Both the position numbers and the translations under genes were made by a program. From Breviolum minutum Mf 1.05b.01 (lineage: Eukaryota; Sar; Dinophyceae; Suessiales; Symbiodiniaceae), in contig DF239206.1 in the NCBI GenBank assembly GCA_000507305.1, positions 166,980 through 230,979 on the forward strand: a stretch of DNA of 64,000 bases, written 5' to 3'. Positions 35,301-46,530 of the stretch are shown one piece after another (within the stretch, counting starts at the first letter, position 1; each line of letters begins with the position of its first letter). Under the pieces are notes generated by a model. It worked only from the letters and a program-made list of their open reading frames with translations. It made no database searches and was not told the DNA's origin.

Positions 35301-35673
35301 TCAGGTGACGTTTGGTTGGATAGGCCTTCCGTTGGATGGATCGGCTGCGGCTGGTATTCCCAGCGCGATTTGGTGAACCAAACCTCTTCCGGCCACCTCG
35401 TGACTTGACATTCTTGCTCTGAGATTCTCTCTCAGGAGAAAACTCTTCAACAGAAGCCTCTTTCTCAGAAGAAGGCTCCTTTTCAGGAGAAACCTTCTCA
35501 GGAGACGGCTCTCTCTCAGGAGAAGAAGGCTCAGGAGAAGACTCCTCGGCAGATTGAACTGCTTCAACCTGCTCAGCCTCAGACTCCGAAGACATTGAGG
35601 TTTTCTCTGAGGCTTGACATTCATCCTCCTTCTCCGGCATCTCTCCGGGAGAAGTGGGAGAGGCTTGGGTCAT
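32307..35673 (-). CDS. ARS2/SERRATE-like protein, copy A (with CCCH finger)
   Basis: Exon 1 is 34477-35673 (399 codons): an acidic Ser/Pro/Glu repeat region (SPEKEPSSEKEASVEEFSPE), then a CCCH zinc finger CWYGRDCARADCWFLH (C-x5-C-x4-C-x3-H, about residues 123-138), an Arg/Ser-rich stretch, then the ARS2 N-terminal domain and first half of an RRM. Further pieces: about 34138-34302, about 33570-33700, 33162-33336 (phase 0 to 1), about 32774-32970, and 32307-32519 with a C2H2 finger (CQIC, HIYRTH) and stop. The third piece lacks the acceptor used in copy B and seems to start further upstream. Its RRM end differs from copy B (SFSSTRKARSG against RFPSWQDARTA). Lies head-to-tail with copy B, about 0.8 kb apart. 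Confidence 0.83.
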
Positions 35674-35971
35674 TGAATCAACAGCTTGTTGAGAGATTCA
35701 GCACTTCTTGCTTGAACCAAATTGCAACTTCACGGATGCAAACATAAACGCAAGGATCCGCAAGGTCTAGTACAACACTGGACATGGCAAGTCGGACAAC
35801 ATGTTTCTTTGCAACTGTAGGAGAGAAATCTACATCAGTACAAATTGTCAAGGGAAACGTGGTGAGACGAACCTGGACACTGGACCTCATTTTTTCTAAA
35901 TCAATTAGTTCGGATTCAGATCTTGAAGTCTTCCCAATCCTCTGCGCTCCTCTTTTTCTTGACCCATTTTC

Positions 35972-36199
35972 TCACACAATCTCCACGGCAAGCGCCCCGA
36001 TTTCATTGGCACTGTGTCCTTCCACAGGCACCATCAGGTCATATTTTGGAGCACATCCTGCAGTTTTCAAGTGGTGCCCTGGGAGGTAGCGAATCCATGA
36101 AGTTGTGTCCCCTATGGTCTCCTCCAACAACCCCCGAAACATTCGATAAAATGAGACTTTTGAAACCCATTCCACCTCACATTCCAACAAGTTCCCCAT
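35972..36199 (-). CDS. short unrecognised frame
   Basis: A 75-residue - strand frame begins 34 bp after the stop of the RRM gene (MGNLLECEVEWVSKVSFY to the end SANEIGALAVEIV). It looks coding but overlaps a long open + frame. Could be a separate small gene or a 3' exon; no family recognised. Confidence 0.2.
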   Translation of the reverse strand: MGNLLECEVEWVSKVSFYRMFRGLLEETIGDTTSWIRYLPGHHLKTAGCAPKYDLMVPVEGHSANEIGALAVEIV

Positions 36200-36232
36200 A
36201 TTTTCGTCCTTATCCTGCCGGTTGCAGGTCGC

Positions 36233-37662
36233 TCACTTTCTTGCGTAGGAGAGCGACAGCCTGTGTTTTTCAGCAGTGTTTGATTGGTCGATTTGTTACG
36301 GAGTTTCTTGGTGACTCATTGGGTCGTTGCTTCGTTGATTGCTTATTCACTTTATCGCCAAGTTGGTTGCTTATGCTTAGTTGCTTCCTCCAGTTTCGTG
36401 GGAAATTCATGTTGTTCACAGTCGAAACGGCTTCAGATGACTCGATCCTAAAGTTGACTCAGCTCTTAAGCGAAGTCGCCTCACATCTGGAGTCATCTCG
36501 AAGCTCTGTAAGCCCTGCATGGCCATGCCTGCCTGGTACCTGTCCCAGTGCGAAAGCATAGAAAAGCCATAGTGAAAGCATACACAAATCGGCTCGAACT
36601 CTTGGGCACATGTGAAGTTCATTGTGATGCATATGATCAATCGCTACCCGTTGAGTGTGCATGCTCGAGGAATCGGAGAAGCAACAATGGATCCAACGAA
36701 GTGGCACATCATGCACACTGTCACTTAAGAAGACATCTGGGCTGCAAGAAAAAGCTGTCCATTCATGTCTTCGACCCATGTTTCATCCTCGGAGCAATCT
36801 GCAGAACCTCCAGTGACCTAGACCATTGCTACTTCAACCCAGTTGTGGCACTCATTCTGGTAGTCCGCAAAAGCCACGTTGCGTCCAGGAATGAGGCGCA
36901 CCTTTGATTTTGAAGATTCTCATGGGGATCGTGCATCTACACCATTGTTGGCAGCCATGCTGTTGTTTTTCTCAGCGTTTCCACCCATTCGCACCTCCTG
37001 AAAACCTGGATATTGTCGGAAGAGCATCGACAACATGGTGTCCGTGGCCTGACCAAAATGCTGTGGCACGAGTGTCTGGGAAGTTAAGACATGTGCAAAG
37101 CCTGTAGTTGATCAATTCCTATATATATACTATATATTACAGTTATATATATATATATTATATGTATTATAATACATGTTTCTCCTTTTCTTGGAGTCGA
37201 AAACACATGTGTGCATCATTTATGTTGCGCTCTATTGAAGATTGGTGGAAACCTCTGAGGGACATGTTGATTGTGTTTCGGCGTGGCATGTGCAAGCTCT
37301 ATGAACCACAAGAATTCCCAAGAGCTTCAGAAGAAAGCATTCATTCAATGCAGTATGAATCTACTTCGGCATTGCTACTAGAAATAACATTTAGAATCAT
37401 TTGGACTCGAGTCTGTTTCTTCCCAAATCGGCAAACCTGCAGTTGAATTTTTCCAGAAACAAAACACCATTTGCAGAAGAAAAAACCGAAACCACTGCAT
37501 CCCACCACACCTCTGGAGGCAGATTTTCTACAAAGAGCGTGCGGTTGGGCCTAAAACCCCAATGGCAAACTTCAACAAATTTCAACGATGCCCCGGTGAT
37601 CAAAACGGGTGTTTCATCCAATGCCAAGCTCCACACTCCGCCGGCTTTCCGGAGGATGAAGC
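36233..37662 (-). CDS. U1A/U2B''-type protein, second RRM
   Basis: Exons 37637-37662, 37511-37550, 36995-37048, 36852-36901, 36480-36539, 36233-36260 (TGA) add up to exactly 86 codons with every phase matching. The chain reads PNRTLFVENLPPE, ATDTMLSMLFRQYPGFQE, VRLIPGRNVAFADYQNE, YQAGMAMQGLQSFEMTP, VRLSLSYARK and stop. This is the RNP2-RNP1 layout and C-terminal end of the second RRM of spliceosomal U1A/U2B'' (SNF) proteins. It begins after a short linker (ASSSGKPAE). No first RRM was found directly upstream; a matching one lies at 46.5-47.5 kb. Confidence 0.88.
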
Positions 37663-39539
37663 CTCAATTTCTGGTGGGTTTTTTTTGTGGAACAAAAATC
37701 CAGGATATACTGAAAACAGAGTGAGCTACCCCAAAAGAAAAATCCATGCCAAAATTCTTCATGGTTGATTGGAAACCACTCGAATCATATTGGATTTCAA
37801 ACCCCCCTTCATTTTGAGAAGGACCCAATATAACATGCACTGCATCACTGATTTCTACTGTCAAATGCGCATCTCCACCTCTAACGGCTGAGACCTCCCA
37901 CAGTCTTTGTTTGTGTCTGATTTGGATTCCAGCCAATGCGATCCTACCAATGCAGGGCGGAATTGCGTGTTCTCGAGACTTTGGAAAGCAACAAAAGGAT
38001 GTGCAGATATCTATTCAAGCAACTATGTAATGTATGTATGTCGTGCGTAATTATACATGCTAAGTTATATTTGTCATAATCACATATTATACTGTATATT
38101 CAGATATTATATACTGTATATTCAAATATATATGTATATAATGAATATATGTGGTGTTTCATGTCTTGTATCATTGTGTGATACCTGAAACATTCATTCA
38201 AAACACTCTATCACTTGACAAATGTGTGCCCCATGAAGAGCATGTGATGGCTGCATGCTCCACCATGGTCTGCAAATCATCTGTTGGGATACTAGAAACG
38301 TCAGACTTGGATCCTGCTGATATTTCTTCTGAGACGCTTACCTCTAACAGTGAAATGTAGCAGCTAGGTGACGTAGTGTTGGTATGTACATGTATGTACG
38401 ATACAGAAAGTATACCAGCTGAGAAAAGACTCTCAACAGGTGCAGGATTTCAGCTATCAACACTGGGACGCCTTTTCCAACACACAAACACCCCCACTGC
38501 CGCAGCATAGCGTCACTTTTCACGTCAAGCGTCAGCGGTCTCAACCCATGTCGTGAAGTGCTGACTGACGTCCGCGTGAATCATGGTGTTTTTCATCTTG
38601 GACAAGGCTAAAAAAGATGGTGAATGTCAATTCATTGGTTAATTGTCAAGTTGTGTCAAGCTTTACTCATTTCTCCAAACTTCCTGACAGCTTTGACACT
38701 TTCAATCCCCAATTTGGCCAGTCCGGGTGCACCCCTCATGATGATGCAGGTAACAACCAGGACTCTGCTGGAATATCATCTCCCCAAATAGAAGGAGCTG
38801 GAGGAGCTTTGCGGCTCCTGGTGTTGGAAGTGGAGCATAATCTCTCTAAACCGCCACAGTCTCATGGACTTGTGATTGTGGAAGCATCTTGCAAGTTGAG
38901 TGTAAAAACACAACAAGGATATGATATATACTTCCACCAGAAGTGGCTGCCAAAAAAAAACATCTAGATCGTCGTTCAAAGATTTTTGTACCTCAAACAT
39001 CACACAACGACAACCAGAAACACCGGTGTCCTTTTTTCTGGTCGCGCGACACTGGTGTCAGCACCACCCTGGAAGTTGCCAGCAGCCATACGGCCACCTT
39101 CCACCTGGTGAGCAATGAAAAAGGGCCCCGAGTTGGTTGTTCAGGGTATATAGGGGGATCAAAACTACACGGCTAATATAGGGCTTATAGTAAACCATTA
39201 TAAGGATCCCTATTAAACAACCAGGATTCAATGGAAAGTAAGAGGGTTTTTTGCGTGGCTCAGGTGAATGTCACAACAAAGTTTAATGAGCACCAGAAAC
39301 ATCTTTGAATCTTTGAACTTTGAATCTCCTCATCTGGCATGGTGATTTATAGATAATACTGTTGATGCCTGAAATCCTACACCGGGATGTCACAAAAACA
39401 TCTATTGCTTGGACAAACCAACCACCAATTGGTGCAGGACAAACCAGCCATTGCCATCAACCACCAGGTGCAGTCACTGTTGCTGACCGCACCTCGTCCT
39501 CCCTCCATAGGTGTCCACAAGCAGTACATCGAATAGTGA
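37663..39539. other. no secure gene
   Basis: Open frames on both strands at 37664-37936 and 38617-38967 overlap and could not be joined. AT tracts lie at 38030-38150. If the second-RRM gene has 5' exons they may be here. Confidence 0.35.
39127..39235. repeat. possible MITE-like inverted repeat
   Basis: TTGGTTGTT near 39132 and its inverse AACAACCAGG near 39223, with TATAGGGGGATC/GGATCCCTATTA inside, form a gapped inverted repeat. The interior (GGGCTTATAGTAAACCAT) is like that of the element at 7731-7853. Confidence 0.35.
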
Positions 39540-40699
39540 TCACTGGCTCCTGATGGCTCCCAACGAAAAACTCTGAGTCATTTGAAAAGACTTCACCCCT
39601 TGGGTCCCGTTCAGAATCAACGTCACACCCACCTGATTGTTGTCATCATGGCTGTGAAAGCCTTTGAACGACTGGATATAAACCTGCCAGCTGACAGAAC
39701 TTGTGACTGGCAACACACATCCAGTGGAAAAGTGAAGAATCGTTGCATCGAAATCTGAGAGGAAGCACAAGTTCTCACTTTACCCATGTTGTCTCATGAA
39801 ATCAACTTCCTGCCAGGTTTGAGACACCCACGCATTTGTCGCAGTCGCATCGAGGACAAGCGAAGTTGTCGGAAGGAGTCCAATGTGCCTCAATAACTTG
39901 TTGAGCTGCTGAACCCGAATTCCCCCCACAAATTATACCAGCATAGACCCCCGATAGCAAAAACCCAATTTTTTTCATCAATGTAGAGAACAGTGCCACG
40001 TCTGCAAGAAGCTCAAGGCAGCTTTTCTGGATGCTTTTTCTGGATGCCATTGCTGTGTAAGGTGCCATGGGCACCCTGCAATGGAACGTCCACTCCCCCA
40101 AAGTTGGTCGTCACCCTCCTCTTCCCCCACCATAGCACTCTACAATGGCACCCTGCAATGGCACCCAGCAATGGCACCATGTCCACTCCCCCAAAGTTGG
40201 TCGTCACCCTTCTGCCCAGCCATAGCACACTACTCCCCTCCCCCACCATAGCACACTACAATGGCACCCAGCAATGGCACCATGTCCACTCCCCCAAAGT
40301 TGGTNAAAAAACATCAAAAAAACAGGATGAAACTCAGTTGTAAACGCCACTTGAGTCCAAAAGTGGCAAGTGCCATTGGGACAAGGCACAGATTCCTCGG
40401 CTGTGATGCCTAAGGCTTCCTGGAGGCTCTCCTCAAGGCAGGAATTGGTGCTTCTCAGTGCTACCATTTCCCTTTAACGGAAAGCAAACGTCTTCTGATG
40501 ACTGAAAATGTGTCAAGATATCTACACCCACCAAATGATTGATACAAATCATCCATCCTGCCACATGTGTTATCTCCTGCCGAAATTGCTGCAGTTCATT
40601 CTTCTGCGCTTCCGCCATCAGCGCCTGAAAAAGCGTTTTGCCACCGTGATCTCCGGTGAACACCAAGAAGATGCCCCTCCATACACCTAAAACCACCAA
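39540..40699 (-). CDS. unrecognised gene, several exons
   Basis: Coding-like - strand pieces in order: about 40576-40623 (ALMAEAQKNELQQFRQ, AG before, GA or later donor after), about 40360-40430 (SLQEALGITAEESVPCPNGT), about 39805-39990 (GVYAGIICGGNSGS, FACPRCDCDKCVGV) and 39540-39770 ending GAIRSQ. A single N at 40305 and a tandem duplication interrupt it. The four-Cys stretch could bind metal. No family recognised and joins are not proven. Confidence 0.35.
40083..40305. repeat. tandem duplication ending in an unknown base
   Basis: Three partial copies of a unit containing TCCACTCCCCCAAAGTTGGT and GCAATGGCACCA; the last copy runs into an N, suggesting an assembly collapse. Confidence 0.75.
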
Positions 40700-40863
40700 C
40701 TAGAGACTACTGGAGCTGCCCAGAGTATCTTCTTTGGGTGGGGGGGAGACCAAAGACATCCCTTGTTGTACGTTAAGTTTCGTGCAGGACAGGGGTGACC
40801 CATAGTTGCAGCCTTCTGGAAAACTTTGCGGAAAGCTAGCCCCTCCACTGATGACGAGCGTAG

Positions 40864-41181
40864 AAAACAAATATTCCATCCAACAATCGATCTCCAAGAA
40901 AAGACATTGAACAAAACTCCTTCACCCAACCCCATCTGGATCCCCGTCTCCTCATCACCCATGGAAGCCAGTTGCTCAGCCTGCGGACATCATATTACCT
41001 TAAGACCTTGCCAGAAAAGGCAGCAAACCTCGCCATTAAAGCAGAACTTTCCAGCCTGAAGCTCGCCACTTCTCAATTTCTCTGCCAAGACGCTATTGCG
41101 CCGCAGATGCGTGCCTCATCACAACAGATCCAAATCCAAGGTCGCTTTTTCAGCTGCTGTGGCGCTGGTGCAAAGAAATGA
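40864..41181 (+). CDS. possible + strand terminal exon
   Basis: A 105-codon frame follows TAG at 40861-40863 and ends in TGA at 41181 (YYLKTLPEKAANLAIKAEL; basic Cys-containing tail FFSCCGAGAKK). Coding-like, but on the opposite strand to its neighbours. A chance frame is possible. Confidence 0.25.
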   Translation, partial: KTNIPSNNRSPRKDIEQNSFTQPHLDPRLLITHGSQLLSLRTSYYLKTLPEKAANLAIKAELSSLKLATSQFLCQDAIAPQMRASSQQIQIQGRFFSCCGAGAKK

Positions 41182-41680
41182 GCGCCAGACATAAACGCTT
41201 GTACTGAAACTTGTAGACCTGACAGCTATTGCTAGCTATCAAAAGGGAAAGTTGAAGTTCTGTCAATCGGATTGGTGGAAAAATGAACGGAAACCCGGCA
41301 GGATCGATCGTTTTCTGGGCTATCTTTTGTGACCCTTTCTATCCTTTCTAAATGGATTGACTGGAAGTCTGTTCCCAACCAAATCCTCCAGAACCGATCA
41401 ACCAAGTCAGGTTTTTTTTTGAAACGTCTTCAGCACCACTATACATAGCTCCAGAGCTCCTGCCTTGTACTGTTCGCTGCCCTCAAGCGATTCACCTAAC
41501 AAAGGTCTTACCAAAAAGCTTCACTAAGATGTATACTATTTTCGAGCTTGCATCACTAGAGCACGGCACATCTATTTGGGTTTTGTTTCTTACACTTGAT
41601 ACTCTTCCATAGTTGTGTGATAATGTATCGGTCAGTGGAAATGCCTTTATGATCCTTTATACACATCCACAATCATCACT

Positions 41681-44282
41681 TTACCGGCCTTTGGGGCAAG
41701 CCACTTTCAGCATGCCACGTTCAATCCTCAGCACCGGATCTACAATCGCTACATTTGGTAGAAACGATAAGACGTTTTGGCCGCGCCTTCTGCAGCCAAG
41801 ATACTCTTCAGCAAGCCGCTTTCCAAGCCCTGACTTCTTGTCAAAGCCCTGAATCACCACCTTGGCACAAAAAAAATGTTGGCTTCACCAATGGAAATCT
41901 CAGCGGTTTAAGGGACAGCGGATGAAAATGGGCGTAGACATTATCTTTGCTACAACATGTATGTATGTAAAATTGTATCGGAAAAAAGGACCATCACCAT
42001 GATCTGCACAAATTGTGATGTGCTGTTTAGTGGAATAATATAATGCCATACAATATATACAATTTCAGATTATGTAGTATTGAATGGCTTGGTAAAACAC
42101 ATATACCAAAATATGACATAGTACTGATAGTGATAGTATGTAGATAATTATATTGTATATACAATGATAATTTGTCTATGAAAAGACGTGTTGCAACATG
42201 TCAGCCAGGGTTATTCCCCAATCTGCCCAGCACAACTCCTGTCAAACCGAAGAATTCACAACGTTGGACCGCCAATCATTGACTTATGTTGGGAGTCATG
42301 TGGTGCCAAATTGCCCCAACAATCGCAAAAGAGAAGCTGCTGTAACTATAGGCTCATGCACCCTCCACTAATCAGAACAAGTACTGTACCTGCCGCTTTT
42401 CAGCATCTTTCTGTTGCCTGGCCACATCAGAAAGAACATCCCGTGCGAATGCCTGCGGCCTGTTTGATTGAAAAAATAGGAGCGAATGGCCCCACATTGA
42501 AGATCCATTTCCGGCAGAGAGGGAGAGTCAAAAAGTGACGACATAGCATGATGCCATGCTTAGCTGGACACTGCAATGCGCTGGACACACAGAATACGAA
42601 ATTCCGTAACGCCGTCCCCCACCACATGAGTTGAAATGTGATAGGAAAATGACTCAGACACTTTGGAAGCCGTGAATTTAGTATGGCTTTTAGTGCCGGC
42701 CCTGCCTCTCAGCTGCCTTTTCCGTTGCAGTTTTTGCACCTGAACCAACTCAGGGGTACATCGTGGGGTGCCTTAAAGATCGAAGGCAACCTTTTAAGGA
42801 AAAGCCCTGCACATCTGCAAACTTTGATTTACATGTGCGTTTCTATACATGCTGATGTACTTATACTTACTTAGTTACTTATCCATAATCTTGCGAAAAA
42901 ATCTATAACATATATATTATATGCAGATATTCACAGATCTATACCTGACAATCCTCCCGGACAAAACGTCCATTTTAGCAGATTTGAAAATCACAAAATC
43001 TCGGGTAGCGCCTCGGGGCTTCATGGCCCCTTCTCCGCCCTGCAGGGTCTGGACGTACTCTGTTTTTCGTTTCTAGAATTAACCCTGATAGGTCCCTCCA
43101 CATCTCCTTTCCTTCATGATATTGCCCGGTACCTAGACTCTTAGATCTTTTCCTCTCCCAGTTACAGACTTTCACCAAAAACACCTACGAAAACATGTGA
43201 CTGATTTCACAAAACTACTTTCCAAATGATTCATTGCCAGGAAGCATGTTCTCCAGAAAATCACATCCTACATCGACGTGTTTCCTTGAATGTGTAGTGT
43301 AAAAAGTACAAATCAACTGACTTTTCCAGCTCTGAGATAGCTCGAAATATCCATCCACACCTTCCTTTGAAGCGCAAAGACTCACTTCTCTATGCAGGAC
43401 CATCGGAGTGATGCTGTTTCAATCACATGTGATGCTTGAAATGTCAGCTTGTGATATGACTGCGAGGTGCCAAAAGGGCTTGCAGAAAAAAAAGGTGTTA
43501 CTGTTACTGGTTAGATGACTATGCTGCGAAATCAAGTGCTTGCGAGAAAATGTTTTTCCATCCAGCCAAGTTCCTGAGCTACTTGAAGTTGACTTTCCAC
43601 TGCTTGAAAACTCACCGAATTCGTGGCACAAAATTTTGTTGTGCAAATTTCTGGCTTCTTCATTGGCTAATGCCTGTTTACAAGCTGAGCCCCAAAGCGC
43701 TGGACCCCACAAGGCCCAGATCAATGCATCATTCCACGTCCAGGCTTGCTATTTGTTACAGGTGTGTATACTAATAGTTTCGCCAACATCAGCAAAATGA
43801 ACTATGATAGTGCCACTCATGTACTGTATGATTTGGCATTTGCACCTAGAAAGCTGCAACAATAAATACATGAAGAGGTATTTGACAGAGAAAAACATCA
43901 AAAATAGCATGGTAAGTCCTGTGCAAACCTGGCATCACATATCCAACTGGCCAGGTCCTGAATGCTTTTCTGTGAGGCCGCAGGTGCTGCAGGCGTTGAG
44001 ACCTTGGAAGAAACAACTTCCCCAAGGCTCAGAAGTTGTCACCAAAATCCCAAATCACCAACAAAACGGGGAAAATAAATGGTGGTTCTGAAAGAAAAAC
44101 AACCATATATCATATTGACTTTGGGTATATATAATTGGGTAATAGTACTTTACCGGTGACTAAAACCACCAGCCAAATCTCAAATCTGCCAAACATATCA
44201 AAACAATACGATTCAACACATCCCATGGGGTTGGACGCGGGCCACGTCTCTAGGTGTCCGGACGGTCTTGATTTCAGGTGGC
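41681..44282 (-). CDS. unrecognised gene(s), at least six exons
   Basis: Well-bounded - strand exons: about 44223-44282 (PPEIKTVRTPRDVARVQPH), 43929-44002 (SQRLQHLRPHRKAFRTWPVG), 43616-43673 (ALANEEARNLHNKILCHEF), 42945-43039 (GAMKPRGATRDFVIFKSAK), 42390-42452 (AFARDVLSDVARQQKDAEKR) and 41681-41848 ending in TAA (LAEEYLGCRRRGQNVLSFLP, DPVLRIERGMLK). Each has AG|G and a GT or GC donor. Phases do not all connect, so exons are missing or two genes are mixed. No family recognised. Confidence 0.45.
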
Positions 44283-44882
44283 CTTTGAGGAATCGGAACA
44301 ACTGGGATGTCAAACAGAACTGCAAAACATTTGAAAATATGCCGATAGTTTTTTCTCTTTAAAATCTTTAAAAACAAAATACATATACATATATATATAT
44401 ATACATATATCAAAGTTGAGTCAATCTGGGCTAAGAACTCTCCTGAAGCTCTTTGATTTGAGAAGCACTGTGTTCCGAAGTTGCGAGAATTTCCCCCCAA
44501 ATCACATCAGCCAATGAGGTTGGATAGTCGGTGAAGATTGCTGATAAAGCCTATCCAAAGAGACCTGAAAAGATGGAAACTATGGAACACAACAATTTTT
44601 CCGTTGATTCATCGGTTGGTTTGCTTCGAAAACACAACTATCGAAACCTCCACCCAACTTGAACCAGGGACGATTCGGCTCAGAATGATTGACACCAAAA
44701 ATTGATGCTAGAAATTACTAAAGATTAACAAAGTAATAAATCACAAAAATGCTTGGAACTTTGGCAGCAACTTCTTCTTTTTTTGTTCGGTGGAAAATCT
44801 GACCATTATTAGCTGAATTCCTGGGTGACTTGCACGACCCACCTTGTGTTTTATGATTATAGCCTGCCATGGATTCCTTTTC

Positions 44883-46046
44883 TCACTCCATTACACTGAT
44901 CATGGTCCCATCCATTGAAAGACGTCGAAGACTGGGAAGTGAGGCGGCCTGCTCGAAACCATCACAGGCCTTGCGGACTGCCAAGCTCTCCAGAGTGCTG
45001 GGGAAGCTCACCCGTTCAAGGCTCTGATTAAAATGTCTGCTAAACGTCAAGGTCCTCAGGCTGCTTGGCAATGTTACTCCCTCCAGGCTCTGGTTGAACA
45101 TATCGCCAAAAGTCAGGTTCTCCAAGCTGCTTGGCAATATCAGTCCCTTCAAGTTCTGGTTGAACAAATCGCCACGCGTCAAGGTCCTTAGGATACTTGG
45201 CAAGGTCACTCTCTCCAAGCTCTGGTTGAATCGTCTGCCAAGAGTCAGGTTCTGCAGGCTGCTTGGCAAGGTCACTCCCTCCAAGCTCTGGTTGAACTCT
45301 TCGCCAAAAGTCAGGCTCTGCAGGCTGGTTGGAAGGTCACTCCCTCCAAGCTCTGGTTGAATGGGTCCAAATGTCAAGTTCTGCAGGCTGCTTGGCAAGG
45401 TCACTCCCACCAAGCTCTGGTTGAACAAATCGCCAAACGTCAAGGTCCTCAGGCTACTTGGCAAGGTCACTCTCTCCAAGCTCTGGTTGAAACGTCTGCT
45501 TAACGTCAAGTTCTGCAGGCTGCTTGGCAAGGTCACTCCCTCCAAGCTCTGGTTGAATTCAGATCCAAACTTTAAGTTCTGCAGGCTGCTTGGCAAGGTG
45601 ATTCGGGACAAATCCCACTTACAACGTGCAGGCTGCTGCAGGATCAGGCTCCGAAGACTTTTTGGGAGATAAAACAAGAATTCACCAACTGTTTGTACTC
45701 CCAGACTGGTCACCCCTTCCAGCGCAAACTGTCCTTCTTTTGTAGGAAATCCTTTAACAAAGCACCATGCAAGAAACAAATTAGTTGGCACATATGTACA
45801 GGACAGTGTGGCAGTTTTGTCAATACCTTGCTGTTCTAAGGTTTGCCCAAGCATCAGCTTTTCACGCAGGTGATGCAACACAACCTTAGCACCTGCTCTT
45901 CCAGGAAGTTCCATTGAAACCATCTGTCGCACTTCGCGTCCAAGCATTGACTTTTCAACCTTCAAGGTGATTCCTTCACCCGTCAAAGACAGCACCTGAA
46001 TTTCTATCGTTTCAGCCGCATTGGCCATGAAATCCAAATGGCTCAA
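44883..46046 (-). CDS. ubiquitin-like N-terminus plus FNIP-type leucine-rich repeats
   Basis: Single open frame of 387 codons. Residues about 13-90 look ubiquitin-like (IEIQVLSLTGEGITL; LREKLMLGQTLEQQGI). After a linker, residues about 150-365 are 23-residue repeats of the form LPSSLQNLTFGxxFNQSLEGVT, close to the FNIP repeat known from Dictyostelium and common in dinoflagellates. These repeats form leucine-rich solenoids for protein binding. One repeat (45330-45375) is encoded partly out of frame: a 2-base loss followed by a 1-base loss restores the frame. Start at 46046, or at the second Met at 46028. Seems intronless, unlike its neighbours. Confidence 0.85.
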   Translation of the reverse strand: MSHLDFMANAAETIEIQVLSLTGEGITLKVEKSMLGREVRQMVSMELPGRAGAKVVLHHLREKLMLGQTLEQQGIDKTATLSCTYVPTNLFLAWCFVKGFPTKEGQFALEGVTSLGVQTVGEFLFYLPKSLRSLILQQPARCKWDLSRITLPSSLQNLKFGSEFNQSLEGVTLPSSLQNLTLSRRFNQSLERVTLPSSLRTLTFGDLFNQSLVGVTLPSSLQNLTFGPIQPELGGSDLPTSLQSLTFGEEFNQSLEGVTLPSSLQNLTLGRRFNQSLERVTLPSILRTLTRGDLFNQNLKGLILPSSLENLTFGDMFNQSLEGVTLPSSLRTLTFSRHFNQSLERVSFPSTLESLAVRKACDGFEQAASLPSLRRLSMDGTMISVME

Positions 46047-46530
46047 ATCTAAATTGCACAGGGAGCGGAACTTTGCAACTCAACCAATGCTTCAAATATC
46101 TTCAAATTGTCTATAAACCACTTCGAAATTAGATGGTGTCCTCCCATGCGTGACTTTTTTCTTTTGAAGGCTTGTATAATTTCCCGTTCACATCCAGTTC
46201 ATGTAGCATTGCAAGAGTTTTACTTCAACCTTCCCTGCAATCACCATCAAACCTGCACTACAAAAGTGTTCAAGTGGTGCCCTTGGCACCCCAACGCATG
46301 AGCAACGTTGGTGGCCTTTTTCCTCAAGTCCTGAAATCATTGGCTGATATGGCGAGGTTGCACCCGTGGTAAAGGTTGATGGGCATAGTAGTCGGTAGTT
46401 GATGGCTTTTTTATGTATTTTTCTTGCACTCTTTCAAAACATACAATCCACCTGTTCAGGGAATCTACCAGAACCATTGAAGCTTAGAATTTCGCCTCTT
46501 AACCCTCGAATCGCCCAACACCGTGTCCCT

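Noticed and set aside
35923-36561. 212-codon + strand frame
   Set aside because: Overlaps the conserved U1A-type exons at 36233-36539 on the other strand; it is a shadow.
44883-46046. FNIP-repeat DNA considered as a CRISPR-like array
   Set aside because: The 69-bp periodic units encode a continuous protein and are not separated by unique spacers.
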